A stretch of 64,000 nucleotides of DNA from positions 806,001-870,000 of the forward strand of contig OZ242278.1 of assembly GCA_965207475.1 (NCBI GenBank), given 5' to 3'. Source of the stretch: WTFY01 sp011523795. Its GTDB lineage: Bacteria; Pseudomonadota; Gammaproteobacteria; UBA4575. Of the stretch, positions 8,530 to 17,459 are shown piece by piece. How positions within the stretch are numbered: position 1 is the first letter of the stretch; every line of letters begins with the position of its first letter. The notes beneath the pieces are model-generated. The model did no database searches. It was not told where the DNA came from and was given only the letters and a program-made list of their open reading frames with translations. The position numbers were made by a program, and so were the translations under genes.

Positions 8530-9740
8530 TGTCCCCTTACCGCCTGTTCAATGAATTTTCTGGCATGCGTGCGGGTCTGCCGGTCCTTGGTCAGGATCAT
8601 CTCCAGGTCCTGCATGTTTTCATGCTCGACATGCTGCAACGCAGCATCAATCACGGCAGGAATTTCGGTAAACCGAATTTCGGACGTGAGGAAACTTTTG
8701 ACAGCCACTTCATTGGCCGCATTCAGAATGACTGCCGAACTCCCTGAAAGTTCAAGTGCTTCATAGGCCAGTCGCAAGCATGGAAACCGGTTCAGATCAG
8801 GCTCGGAGAAATCCAGCGGGCCCAGACTGGCCAGGTCTATTCCGCGCACACCGGATCCAATGCGCTGCGGCCAGGCAAGGGCATGCGCAATGGGTACCCG
8901 CATATCCGGGTACGCCAGGTGTGCCAGCATGGACCCATCCACGTACCCGACCAGTGAGTGGATGATCGACTGCGGATGTATCACCACCTCAATGTCCTTT
9001 GGGTCCTTCTTGAACAGCATGCAAGCCTCGATGACTTCCAGACCCTTGTTCATCATGGTTGCGGAATCAACAGAAATTTTTCTGCCCATTTTCCAGTTGG
9101 GGTGCGCGCAGGCCTGTTCCGGCGTGACTTCCGCAAATTCATCCAGGGGGAGTCTTAAAAAAGGCCCTCCGGAGGCAGTCAGGACGATTTTCTCGACTTC
9201 CTGTTCATTGCCGCCCGACATGCACTGGAACACGGCATTGTGCTCGCTATCGATCGGCAGCAGCACTGCAGCATGCCGGCTGGCCATGTCCATCAGCAGG
9301 CTGCCCGACATGATCAGGGCCTCTTTGTTCGCAAGCAGTATGCGCTTGCCTGCACGAGCCGCCGCAAGGGTTGCAGGCAGTCCTGCCGCACCAACAATCG
9401 CGGCCATCACAAAATCGACCTCACCCAGGCTTGCGGCAAGCTCGAGGCCCTGGTTACCTGCATAGATGTCAGGCTTGTAGTCCCCGCCGGAAAATCTTGT
9501 GCTGAACGTATCCACCAGTTGTTCATCTGCCACCACCGCAACTTCGGGCCGGTACCTCAGGCACTGCTCGTGCAGCAGCTCAATGTTCTGATGGGCAGTC
9601 AGTGCAAAAACGGCAAACTTCTCGGCATGCGCCTCAATTACCTTGAGTGTGTTGACACCCACCGAGCCGGTAGCACCCAGTATGGAAACATGGGCCACAC
9701 CATTCAATTCCGAACTATCGCTAGCTTGCAGTGTAACCAT
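8526..9740 (-). CDS. dxr: 1-deoxy-D-xylulose 5-phosphate reductoisomerase
   Basis: NADPH-dependent second enzyme of the MEP isoprenoid pathway, feeding the adjacent uppS product. I use the ATG at 9740 (MVTLQASDSSELNGVAHVSILGATGSVG), giving 404 residues; a TTG at 9764 is the in-frame alternative. Visible motifs are the Rossmann ILGATGSVG, LLANKEALIMSG, the metal and substrate site DSEHNAVFQ, and HPNWKMGRKISVDSATMMNKGLE. The start overlaps the cdsA end by about 20 bases. The order uppS-cdsA-dxr-rseP-bamA is the classical gammaproteobacterial one. Confidence 0.96.
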   Translation of the reverse strand: MVTLQASDSSELNGVAHVSILGATGSVGVNTLKVIEAHAEKFAVFALTAHQNIELLHEQCLRYRPEVAVVADEQLVDTFSTRFSGGDYKPDIYAGNQGLELAASLGEVDFVMAAIVGAAGLPATLAAARAGKRILLANKEALIMSGSLLMDMASRHAAVLLPIDSEHNAVFQCMSGGNEQEVEKIVLTASGGPFLRLPLDEFAEVTPEQACAHPNWKMGRKISVDSATMMNKGLEVIEACMLFKKDPKDIEVVIHPQSIIHSLVGYVDGSMLAHLAYPDMRVPIAHALAWPQRIGSGVRGIDLASLGPLDFSEPDLNRFPCLRLAYEALELSGSSAVILNAANEVAVKSFLTSEIRFTEIPAVIDAALQHVEHENMQDLEMILTKDRQTRTHARKFIEQAVRGH

Positions 9741-10548
9741 AGACCCAGTATACCCCAAAGACAAAACCGGGAGCCGCGGCAGTCAGGCTGTCGACCCGGT
9801 CGAGTACTCCCCCGTGTCCTGGCAAGATCCTGCTGCTGTCCTTGACCCCGGCCCTTCGCTTCAACAGGCTTTCAAACAAGTCTCCAACTGTTGCCACCAG
9901 TACCGTGATCAGGCACAGGCACAGGAAGTAGAACCACAGGGCCAGGTCCAGGCCGATTGCAATCATGCCCGGAACCGCAAGCACCAGCGAGGCAACCAGG
10001 GCACTCCACAGGCCTTCACGGGACTTTCCCGGGCTGAGACTGGGTGCAAGCTTGCTTTTCCCGAACCGCTTGCCTGCAAAGTATGCGGAGATATCAGAAA
10101 CGCAAACCAGCAGCAGCAGGAACACCAGCATGGCCGGATGGCGTTGATGCAGAAGAGCCAGGCTCAGCCAAGCGGGTACCAGGACAACGAATCCTGAGAG
10201 TCCCATCAGCCACTGCAGCCACACGGTGTCCAGCCACCTGGGGTCATAGGCGGCAAGCATGACGACGGCACCCGCCCACCACAACACTGCAACCAGGAAC
10301 AGCACATGTGCATGGCCAGGCCGGATCCACATCCATGCCGCCACGAGCGAGACGGCCACCAGCCCGACATACATGACTTTCCAGACCCTCCCGGGCAGGG
10401 ATAGCAGACCCCCCCACTCCCAGGCAGCCACCAGCGTCACCAGGGCGAACACGAATGCCAGCCAGACATTCGGCAGGAACAGGATGGCTGCAAGGATGCC
10501 AGCTCCAAGGAACAGCGCAGTAATGATGCGTTGCCTCAGCATGTCCAT
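9721..10548 (-). CDS. cdsA: phosphatidate cytidylyltransferase CdsA
   Basis: Polytopic inner-membrane enzyme making CDP-diacylglycerol, the precursor of all phospholipids. The start is taken at the ATG at 10548, one base after the uppS stop, giving 275 residues; a second ATG two codons later (10542) is equally possible. There are about eight hydrophobic segments. The family signature is near the C-terminus: SLLKRRAGVKDSSRILPGHG followed by GVLDRVDSL, with the catalytic Asp residues. Confidence 0.95.
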   Translation of the reverse strand: MDMLRQRIITALFLGAGILAAILFLPNVWLAFVFALVTLVAAWEWGGLLSLPGRVWKVMYVGLVAVSLVAAWMWIRPGHAHVLFLVAVLWWAGAVVMLAAYDPRWLDTVWLQWLMGLSGFVVLVPAWLSLALLHQRHPAMLVFLLLLVCVSDISAYFAGKRFGKSKLAPSLSPGKSREGLWSALVASLVLAVPGMIAIGLDLALWFYFLCLCLITVLVATVGDLFESLLKRRAGVKDSSRILPGHGGVLDRVDSLTAAAPGFVFGVYWVYGYTAS

Positions 10549-10549
10549 G

Positions 10550-11272
10550 TCATGCAAGCTGTTCTTGCGTAAGACCAAATCTTCTCTGTCTTGCCCGGTA
10601 ACTTTCGAAGGCCCGGTACAGTTCATCCCGGCTGAAATCCGGCCAGAGGGTGTCACAAAAGTAAAGCTCGGTGTAAGCCAGCTGCCACAGCAGGAAGTTG
10701 CTGAGGCGCTGTTCGCCTCCGGTGCGAATAAACAGGTCTGGTGCAGGCATGTCTCCTGTGACCAGCCTGCTGGTAAAATATTCCTCGCTGATATCTTCCG
10801 GTACCAGATCATCACGCAGTGCATCCCCGACGGTATCTTTCACGGCCTGAAGAATGTCCCACCTGCCGCCGTAGCCCGCAGCGATACTCAAAAACAATGC
10901 GTCATTCTTGCAGGTGAGTTCCTCTGCCAGCCGGATCTGCTCACAGAGCTTCTCGGAGAATGCGTTCCTCTGTCCCAGGAACCGCACGCATACCCCTTTC
11001 TCATCCAGGCGCTGGATTTCGCTCTGGAGTGATTGTGCGAACAGGTTCATCAGGGCCGATATCTCTGCCTTGGGCCTTTTCCAGTTTTCACTGCTGAAGG
11101 CAAACAGGGTCAGGTACTTGATTCCAGCCTCGCCGCAGGCCGTAACGACCTCCCGGGTAACCCGGATGCCCTGCTTGTGGCCCGCAGTGCGCGGCAGGCT
11201 GCGCTGCCTGGCCCATCTTCCGTTACCATCCATTATGATGGCTACATGGAGAAGAGAGGGCTTGCTTGACAT
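10550..11272 (-). CDS. uppS: undecaprenyl diphosphate synthase (cis-prenyltransferase)
   Basis: Makes the C55 undecaprenyl carrier used for peptidoglycan and O-antigen. It has 240 residues from an ATG. The catalytic and Mg-binding Asp15 is in IIMDGNGRWA, the helix-3 SSENWKRP segment is present, and the C-terminal RTGGEQRLSNFLLWQLAYTE segment binds isopentenyl diphosphate. It sits 20 bases downstream of frr and one base ahead of cdsA. Confidence 0.96.
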   Translation of the reverse strand: MSSKPSLLHVAIIMDGNGRWARQRSLPRTAGHKQGIRVTREVVTACGEAGIKYLTLFAFSSENWKRPKAEISALMNLFAQSLQSEIQRLDEKGVCVRFLGQRNAFSEKLCEQIRLAEELTCKNDALFLSIAAGYGGRWDILQAVKDTVGDALRDDLVPEDISEEYFTSRLVTGDMPAPDLFIRTGGEQRLSNFLLWQLAYTELYFCDTLWPDFSRDELYRAFESYRARQRRFGLTQEQLA

Positions 11273-11292
11273 TAACTGGGAAAAGAGAGGCG

Positions 11293-11850
11293 CTAGACTG
11301 TCATCAGATCTTTTTCTTTCTGTTCCAGAACCAGATCAATCTCTTTTATAAACTGGTCTGTAAGTTTCTGAATCTCACCCTGAGCATGATGCATTTCATC
11401 CTCTGAGATCTCCTTTTCCTTGTGCAGGTCTTTGAAATCTGAGTTGGCGTCACGGCGGATGTTCCGGATTGCGACGCGGAATTTTTCAGCCTCGCTTTCC
11501 ACGATGCGTATCAGGTCCCTGCGCCTTTCCTCGGTCAGGGGAGGCATGACGACCCGGATAACCGCCCCGGCAGTCGTAGGGTTCACTCCCAGGTCCGATT
11601 TCATGATGGCCTTTTCAATGGCTTGCACGAGAGACTTTTCCCAGGGAGTGATCGCAATCGTGCGCACATCCTCGACGTTGACCGTGGCAGCCTGATTGAT
11701 CGGCACCTCGCTGCCATAGTACTCGACCATTACATGGTCAAGCAGCTGTGTGCTCGCCCGCCCGGTACGCACCTTCGACAGTTCATGGGCCAGTGAGTCA
11801 ACGCTCTTGCGCATGCGCTGTTCTGCGTCCTGCTGGATTTCATCAATCAA
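11293..11850 (-). CDS. frr: ribosome recycling factor
   Basis: Splits post-termination ribosomes together with EF-G. It has 185 residues, the same as E. coli, and aligns from the first residue (MIDEIQQDAEQRMRKSVDSL). The initiation codon is TTG at 11850-11848, preceded 7 bases upstream by a full AGGAGG. Typical segments are KVRTGRAST, TPWEKSLVQAIEKAI and ISEDEMHHAQGEIQKLTDQFI. It follows tsf after 32 bases. The pyrH gene that normally lies between them is absent. Confidence 0.97.
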   Translation of the reverse strand: MIDEIQQDAEQRMRKSVDSLAHELSKVRTGRASTQLLDHVMVEYYGSEVPINQAATVNVEDVRTIAITPWEKSLVQAIEKAIMKSDLGVNPTTAGAVIRVVMPPLTEERRRDLIRIVESEAEKFRVAIRNIRRDANSDFKDLHKEKEISEDEMHHAQGEIQKLTDQFIKEIDLVLEQKEKDLMTV

Positions 11851-11882
11851 TGGAAATCCTCCTGTTACCCCGTGCTTCCCGC

Positions 11883-12773
11883 CTACTGGCCATCCTGGCT
11901 GCGCTTCACCTGGTCCATGACTTCATCTGCAAAGTTTTCGGATTTTTTTTCAATGCCTTCTCCCACTTCATAGCGGACGAACCCGAGCACCTGGGCCTTC
12001 GCATCTTCCAGCAGCCGGCCTACCGGCTGGTCCGGATCCTTGATGAACGGCTGTCCCAGCAGGGTGATCTCCTTCAGATACTTCTTCAGCCTGCCCTGCA
12101 CAATTTTTTCGACAATTTCCGGCGGCTTGCCGCTGGATTCCGCCTGGGCCATGAAGATCTCCCGTTCCTTGGCCAGCACGTCTTCGCCTACATCTGTCTC
12201 GGAGACGCAGACCGGACTGCTTGCTGCGATATGCATGGCAATGTCCTTGCCCAGATCCGCATCTCCGCCACGGTGGTCGACCAGCACACCGATTCGGGTA
12301 CCGTGCTGATAGCCCGTGAGGGTATGTTCCGTCCCCAGGTTCTCCAACCGCCTCACCTGAATGTTCTCACCGATCTTGGTCACCAGTTCCTGTCGAGCTT
12401 GTTCGACACTGAGTCCGGATTCAAGAGTGGCAGCATTCAATTCCTCGATGGTCCGGATATTGCTGCCCAGAATAAGCCGGGCGAGCTGTTCCGAGAAAGC
12501 CAGGAACTGGTGATCCTTGGCCACGAAATCCGTCTCGCAGTTTACCTCGACCACAGAAGCCCGTTTCCCATCCGGCGAAGTGGCCAGGAGAATCACTCCA
12601 TCTGCTGCGATTCGTCCTGCTTTTTTTTCGGCCTTGGCCTGGCCCATCTTGCGCATCTGTTCGATGGCTGCCTGTATGTCACCGCTACTCTCCACCAGTG
12701 CTTTCTTGCACTCCATCATGCCTGCGCCTGTTCTTTCACGCAGCTCCTTCACCATAGTTGCCGTTATCTGCAT
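11883..12773 (-). CDS. tsf: translation elongation factor Ts
   Basis: Guanine nucleotide exchange factor for EF-Tu. The ATG at 12773 (MQITATMVKELRERTGAGMMECKKAL) gives 296 residues, slightly longer than E. coli (283). It has the N-terminal UBA-like domain with RTGAGMMECKKAL, the EF-Tu-contacting TDFV motif in NCETDFVAKD, and a coiled-coil region before the C-terminal module. It lies 50 bases after rpsB. Confidence 0.97.
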   Translation of the reverse strand: MQITATMVKELRERTGAGMMECKKALVESSGDIQAAIEQMRKMGQAKAEKKAGRIAADGVILLATSPDGKRASVVEVNCETDFVAKDHQFLAFSEQLARLILGSNIRTIEELNAATLESGLSVEQARQELVTKIGENIQVRRLENLGTEHTLTGYQHGTRIGVLVDHRGGDADLGKDIAMHIAASSPVCVSETDVGEDVLAKEREIFMAQAESSGKPPEIVEKIVQGRLKKYLKEITLLGQPFIKDPDQPVGRLLEDAKAQVLGFVRYEVGEGIEKKSENFADEVMDQVKRSQDGQ

Positions 12774-12823
12774 CGTAATTCCTGGTAATATCTGGTTAAA
12801 TTCCCGGACCACGCTGCCCGAGG

Positions 12824-13774
12824 TCATTCCCCGGCCTGGTCTGTTTCCTCACCTGATTCCGGTTCGGATTTGCCCTCTGTGCCCTGATCACCGTCAGTCT
12901 CTCCTGTGCCCTGTACTGGTGCCGCGCCGTCCTTCACTTTTGCCTGATCCTTGCTGGCGGCCCGGATACCCGCCTTTTTCTTGACAGTAATCTTTTGCTT
13001 GCTGTCTGCTTTCTCCTTTTCGTCAGCTTCCGCTACCTTGCCAGTGTCATCAACTTCGACAAAATCATCTTCATCACCGGTCATTACTCGTGCACTTTCC
13101 TTGCCTTCCACGATGGCATCGGCGATATGGGCGGCAAACAACCTGATTGCACGAATCGCATCGTCATTCCCGGGGATCACGTAATCCACGCCATCCGTCC
13201 TGTTGTTGCTGTCCACAACGGCGGCGACGGGAATGCCCAGCTTGTTGGCCTCGCTCACGGCAATGGCCTCATAACCCACATCAATCACGAACAGCGCATC
13301 CGGCAGACCCGTCATGTGCTTGATTCCTCCGAGACTGCGGTCCAGCTTGAAAATCTCGCGTTTCAGCATCAGCACTTCCTTCTTGCTCATTCCCTTGATG
13401 CCTTCACCCCCCGCAACCTGCTCCAGGTCCTGCAGCCGTTGAATCGACTTGTTGACGGTGTTAAAGTTCGTGAGCATACCCCCAAGCCACCGGTGATTGA
13501 CATAAGGCATGCCGCAGCGTGTCGCCTCCTCGCAAATCGCATCACGCGCCGAACGTTTCGTACCGACAAACAGGATCGTGCCCTTGTTCGCAGCCATTTT
13601 GCCAAGGAATGTCGCCGCATCGAGAAACATGGGCAACGTCTTCTCAAGATTGATGATGTGTATCTTGTTACGCACGCCGAAGATGTACGGACTCATCTTC
13701 GGATTCCAGTAACGGGTCTGATGACCAAAATGCACGCCAGCTTCCAACATCTGGCGCATTGTGACATTCGCCAT
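12824..13774 (-). CDS. rpsB: 30S ribosomal protein S2 with long charged C-terminal tail
   Basis: Small-subunit protein S2. The start is the ATG at 13774 (MANVTMRQMLEAGVHFGHQT), preceded by AAAGGAG; the longer open frame is leader sequence. The protein has 316 residues against 241 in E. coli. The globular and coiled-coil body ends around residue 230. The remaining ~85 residues form a low-complexity tail, first acidic (DEDDFVEVDD), then Lys-rich, then rich in Gly, Asp, Glu and Thr. The body keeps all usual motifs (HRWLGGMLTNF, DALFVIDVGYE, VVDSNNRTDGVDYVIPGNDD). Operon rpsB-tsf-frr. Confidence 0.97.
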   Translation of the reverse strand: MANVTMRQMLEAGVHFGHQTRYWNPKMSPYIFGVRNKIHIINLEKTLPMFLDAATFLGKMAANKGTILFVGTKRSARDAICEEATRCGMPYVNHRWLGGMLTNFNTVNKSIQRLQDLEQVAGGEGIKGMSKKEVLMLKREIFKLDRSLGGIKHMTGLPDALFVIDVGYEAIAVSEANKLGIPVAAVVDSNNRTDGVDYVIPGNDDAIRAIRLFAAHIADAIVEGKESARVMTGDEDDFVEVDDTGKVAEADEKEKADSKQKITVKKKAGIRAASKDQAKVKDGAAPVQGTGETDGDQGTEGKSEPESGEETDQAGE

Positions 13775-13813
13775 GTTATGCAATGCTCCTTTGGGTTGAG
13801 CCTCCACGCACCC

Positions 13814-13849
13814 CATGTGGCAACCCGACAGCGGGCACCCGGCCACATG
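13814..13849 (-). promoter_or_regulatory. rpsB leader stem-loop (possible S2 autoregulatory element)
   Basis: In the rpsB 5' leader the minus strand carries CATGTGGC and GCCACATG, a perfect 8-bp stem enclosing about 20 bases that contain a smaller GC-rich hairpin. It lies about 40-75 bases before the rpsB start codon. In E. coli the S2 leader (known as t44/tff RNA) controls rpsB-tsf; this could be the equivalent, but I judge only by position and the visible stem. Confidence 0.45.
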
Positions 13850-13899
13850 TGACGGCACGTGTGAGAATTTATTAATCCGTCAGTACAAAATGCGAGCCC

Positions 13900-13928
13900 T
13901 TTATAGCATGACTGCCTGTATGGGACAA
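13900..13928 (-). promoter_or_regulatory. sigma-70-type promoter for rpsB-tsf-frr
   Basis: Reading the minus strand: -35 TTGTCC (13928-13923), a 17-base spacer, and -10 TATAAA (13905-13900). Spacing is ideal and the -10 matches 5 of 6. It would give a leader of about 120 bases before the rpsB ATG, enough to hold the stem-loop. It lies in the divergent gap between rpsB and map. Confidence 0.6.
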
Positions 13929-13972
13929 TGACCCGGGTACGCTATGCGATAAATCCTTAACCCTGCAAGAAG

Positions 13973-14740
13973 ATGGACATATACATCAAATCCCCGGACG
14001 AGATCGAGAAGATGCGGGTAGCCGGCAAGCTGGCTTCCGAAGTACTGGAAATGATCGGCCCCCACGTAGTGGTGGGCGTCAGCACGTCGGAACTCGACCG
14101 CATCTGCCATGAATACATCGTGAACGTGCAGAACGCCATTCCGGCACCCCTGAATTACCGTGGTTTCCCGAAATCCATTTGCACCTCGGTTAACCATCAG
14201 GTCTGCCACGGTATCCCGAGTGAACGCGTCCTGAAAAACGGGGATATCCTGAATATTGACGTCACCGTGATCAAGGACGGCTTTCACGGAGACACGAGCA
14301 AGATGTTCTACCTGGGCAAGCCCACCGTGCTCGCCAAGCGGCTCGTCGGAATCACCTACGAGGCACTGAGGACAGGCGTACACCAGGTCCGCCCCGGTGC
14401 GAGACTGGGAGATGTCGGACATGCCATCCAGAGTTTTGTCGAGAACAACCGCTGCTCGGTGGTGCGCGAGTACTGCGGACACGGAATCGGGCGCATGTTT
14501 CATGAAGAACCCCAGGTGCTGCATTACGGGAAGCCCAACACCGGCGTCGAACTTCAGCCGGGGATGACTTTCACGATCGAACCCATGGTGAACGCCGGCA
14601 AGAGAAACGTACGGTTGCTGCCCGACGGCTGGACGGTGGTCACCAAGGACCACAGCCTGTCTGCCCAGTGGGAACACACGATCCTGGTCACCGACGGGGG
14701 CTACGAGGTGCTGACCCTGCGTGATGATGAAGACCTGTAG
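13973..14740 (+). CDS. map: methionine aminopeptidase, type I
   Basis: Removes the N-terminal Met from nascent proteins using a dinuclear metal site. Its 255 residues fit the type I family. Metal ligands and active-site residues are visible in order: His in CHGIPSE, the two Asp in NIDVTVIKDGFHGDTSKMF, His in GHGIGRMFHEEP, Glu in FTIEPMV and Glu in QWEHTILVT. It is divergent from rpsB, the usual gammaproteobacterial neighbour, and upstream of glnD. Confidence 0.97.
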   Translation: MDIYIKSPDEIEKMRVAGKLASEVLEMIGPHVVVGVSTSELDRICHEYIVNVQNAIPAPLNYRGFPKSICTSVNHQVCHGIPSERVLKNGDILNIDVTVIKDGFHGDTSKMFYLGKPTVLAKRLVGITYEALRTGVHQVRPGARLGDVGHAIQSFVENNRCSVVREYCGHGIGRMFHEEPQVLHYGKPNTGVELQPGMTFTIEPMVNAGKRNVRLLPDGWTVVTKDHSLSAQWEHTILVTDGGYEVLTLRDDEDL

Positions 14741-14781
14741 CCTGCCGGTCCCAGCCAAACTTCCCCTTGCGCCCTGATCCC

Positions 14782-17439
14782 ATGCAACCAGAAAACCTGT
14801 CCGAACATCCCGAACACAGCCGGCTCCCCATGAGCTTTCCGGACATCCAGGCGCACCGGCCCTTGTCTGTCATGCAGTACAGGGAATTTTCCAGGGAGCA
14901 GTTTTCGATCCCGCAGCAGTGCTTCGGGCCACAGGAGAATATCTACAAACTGCTCGCCCTGAACACACACATTGCCGACGAGCTGCTGAAAAACCTCTGG
15001 CAACAAAACCAGATGCCTGACCGGGCTGCCGCACTGGTTGCAGTGGGCGGGTACGGGCGCCGGGAGTTATTTCCCGGGTCCGACATTGACCTGATGATCC
15101 TGCTGGACGAGACCTGTGACGACACGACGAAACAGAAAGTCGAGGCATTCCTTACCTTGCTCTGGGATATCAAATTCCCGGTAGCCCAGTCGGTAAGAAC
15201 CCTGAAGGACTGCCTGGGCGAGGCCAAAAACGACGTCACCGTCATGACCAGCCTGATGGAGCATCACTATCTGAGCGGGAACCGGGAACTCTATGACAGA
15301 CTGGCTGTGCTGATTCGCAGCAGCAAGCTCTGGCCCAGCAAGAAATACTTCAAGGAAAAATCCGAAGAACTGGTGAACCGTCACCACAAGTTCGGGGATA
15401 CCGCCAATCACCTTGAACCCAACGTCAAGGAAAACCCCGGAAGCCTGCGTGACCTGCATACCCTGCAGTGGCTGACCCACCGCCATTTCCATACCCGTTG
15501 TTTCGAGGAACTGGTTCCCAGTAATTTCCTGACAGACAGGGAAGCCCAGGCACTGCGTGAGACCTACACGACACTCGCCAGAATCCGCTTCGCACTGCAC
15601 CTGCACACCGGACGCGGCGAAGACCGCCTGCTGTTCGACTACCAGCACGATGTGGCAACGCTGCTGGGCTTTACAGAGGCCGACCGCAACCAGCGTGTCG
15701 AGGCGTTCATGCAGTGCTTCTACCGAGCCACCAACCAGGCCTCGACCCTGGTGGAGGTCATTATCAAACGCCTGCAGTCGAGCATCTTTCCATCGCTGCT
15801 GCGGCGCAGGGCAAGGCCTGTCAGCGCACGTTTCCAGATTCGCGGCAATCAGCTGGAGGCAAGACATTCCGGGATATTCGAACAGAACCCCCCTGCCATC
15901 CTGGAGCTGTTCTGGCTGCTGCAGGAACACGACCAGTTGACCGGCCCGAGTGATGCGCTGATCCGCCTGCTGCTCGACCACCTGGACCGGATTGACGAGA
16001 CATTCAGGAATGATCCGTGCAACCGGGAAATGTTTATTTCCATACTCAATCACCCGGTCACCAATGTTCGTGAAATCCGCCGCATGGCCCAGCTGGGAGT
16101 GCTCGGAAGATACTGGCCAAGCTTCGACGCAGTAACGGGAAGGATGCAGTTTGACCTGTACCATATCTATACCGTCGAGGAGCACACCCTGCGCGTGTTT
16201 GAAAACGCCTGCCAGTTCAGCCGGCCCGCATCCGGAAACGAGTCCGACGCCTATCACGACGTGTTCACGCAAACCCCGAAAGCCCTGATCCTGTACCTGG
16301 CCGCATTATTCCATGACATCGCGAAGGGTCGCGAAGGCGACCATTCCGAGCTTGGAGCGGCCGAAGCCAGGAGCTTTTGCCTGCATCACAACCTCAGTTC
16401 ATTCGATGCAAATCTCGTAAGCTGGCTGGTCGAGAACCACCTGGTGATGTCCATGACTGCGCAGCACCACGACGCCAGCGATCCGCAAGTGCTGAAAAAA
16501 TTTGCTGAAAACGTGGGTAACCTGACACGCCTGCACTACCTGTACCTGCTCACCATCGCCGACATCCAGGGCACCAACCCCAAACTCTGGAACAGCTGGC
16601 GCAGTACCCTGCTGTCCGACCTTTACCAGAACACTTCCATGTACCTGCACCATGGGCTGGATTCGCCGGTTGAACCCAGGGAGCTGATCCAGGAAGTAAA
16701 GGAATCGGCACTCAAGTCACTGGCCAAGCTAGGCTACTGCCGTGAAAAGTGCCTCAGCTTCTGGCAGGAACTCGAGGAGGATTATTTCCTGCGCCACTCA
16801 GACGACGAAGTCGTGCGCCAAGTGAGCGCGATATTCGGCCGTGCATCAGAAGAAGATGTCGTGGTCAGCATCCACCAGTACAGCGCAAGGGGTGCGACAG
16901 AAATATTCATCTACTGCAATGACCGCAACTACCTGTTCGCACACATTGTTTCCACACTGTCCAAGCTCGGTCTGACCGTGGTGCACGCAAGAATCATGAC
17001 TTCCAGAAAGGGGCATGCACTGGACACATTCCTGGTGCTCGGCGAGGATCAGGGACCTATCAGCAACAAGCACCAGTGTACGATCGTGGAAAGCAAGCTC
17101 GCCGAAACCCTGCAAAACCCCCACAGGATTTCCATCTCGTTCAACAATAAACTGCCCAGGAAAATTCGTGAACTGCGGGTGCCGGTCCAGGTGAATTTTG
17201 AGCACGACATGCAGCACGCCTACACCACCATGGAACTGAGAGCCCCGGATTTTTCCGGGTTGCTGGCAAGCCTGGGAAAGGCCTTCATGGATTGCAGCGT
17301 CTCCATTCACAATGCACGGATCTCCACGCTTGGAGAACGCGTGCACAACATCTTCCAGCTCAGCACGCTGGACAACCTGCCCCTGGATTCGCAGCAACAG
17401 CAGGCCCTCACCCAGGCGGTCCTCGATGCCCTGCAGTGA
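14782..17439 (+). CDS. glnD: bifunctional uridylyltransferase/uridylyl-removing enzyme GlnD
   Basis: Nitrogen sensor that uridylylates or deuridylylates PII proteins according to glutamine. From the ATG at 14782 it has 885 residues; a TTG at 14767 would add five. It has an N-terminal nucleotidyltransferase domain (GGYGRRELFPGSDIDLMILL), a helical linker, a central HD phosphohydrolase domain (AALFHDIAKGREGDHSELGA), and two C-terminal ACT domains (from about residue 695 and about 800), all intact. It follows map by 41 bases and precedes dapC. Confidence 0.96.
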   Translation: MQPENLSEHPEHSRLPMSFPDIQAHRPLSVMQYREFSREQFSIPQQCFGPQENIYKLLALNTHIADELLKNLWQQNQMPDRAAALVAVGGYGRRELFPGSDIDLMILLDETCDDTTKQKVEAFLTLLWDIKFPVAQSVRTLKDCLGEAKNDVTVMTSLMEHHYLSGNRELYDRLAVLIRSSKLWPSKKYFKEKSEELVNRHHKFGDTANHLEPNVKENPGSLRDLHTLQWLTHRHFHTRCFEELVPSNFLTDREAQALRETYTTLARIRFALHLHTGRGEDRLLFDYQHDVATLLGFTEADRNQRVEAFMQCFYRATNQASTLVEVIIKRLQSSIFPSLLRRRARPVSARFQIRGNQLEARHSGIFEQNPPAILELFWLLQEHDQLTGPSDALIRLLLDHLDRIDETFRNDPCNREMFISILNHPVTNVREIRRMAQLGVLGRYWPSFDAVTGRMQFDLYHIYTVEEHTLRVFENACQFSRPASGNESDAYHDVFTQTPKALILYLAALFHDIAKGREGDHSELGAAEARSFCLHHNLSSFDANLVSWLVENHLVMSMTAQHHDASDPQVLKKFAENVGNLTRLHYLYLLTIADIQGTNPKLWNSWRSTLLSDLYQNTSMYLHHGLDSPVEPRELIQEVKESALKSLAKLGYCREKCLSFWQELEEDYFLRHSDDEVVRQVSAIFGRASEEDVVVSIHQYSARGATEIFIYCNDRNYLFAHIVSTLSKLGLTVVHARIMTSRKGHALDTFLVLGEDQGPISNKHQCTIVESKLAETLQNPHRISISFNNKLPRKIRELRVPVQVNFEHDMQHAYTTMELRAPDFSGLLASLGKAFMDCSVSIHNARISTLGERVHNIFQLSTLDNLPLDSQQQQALTQAVLDALQ

Positions 17440-17459
17440 CCCGCGATCCCTGAACAGAA

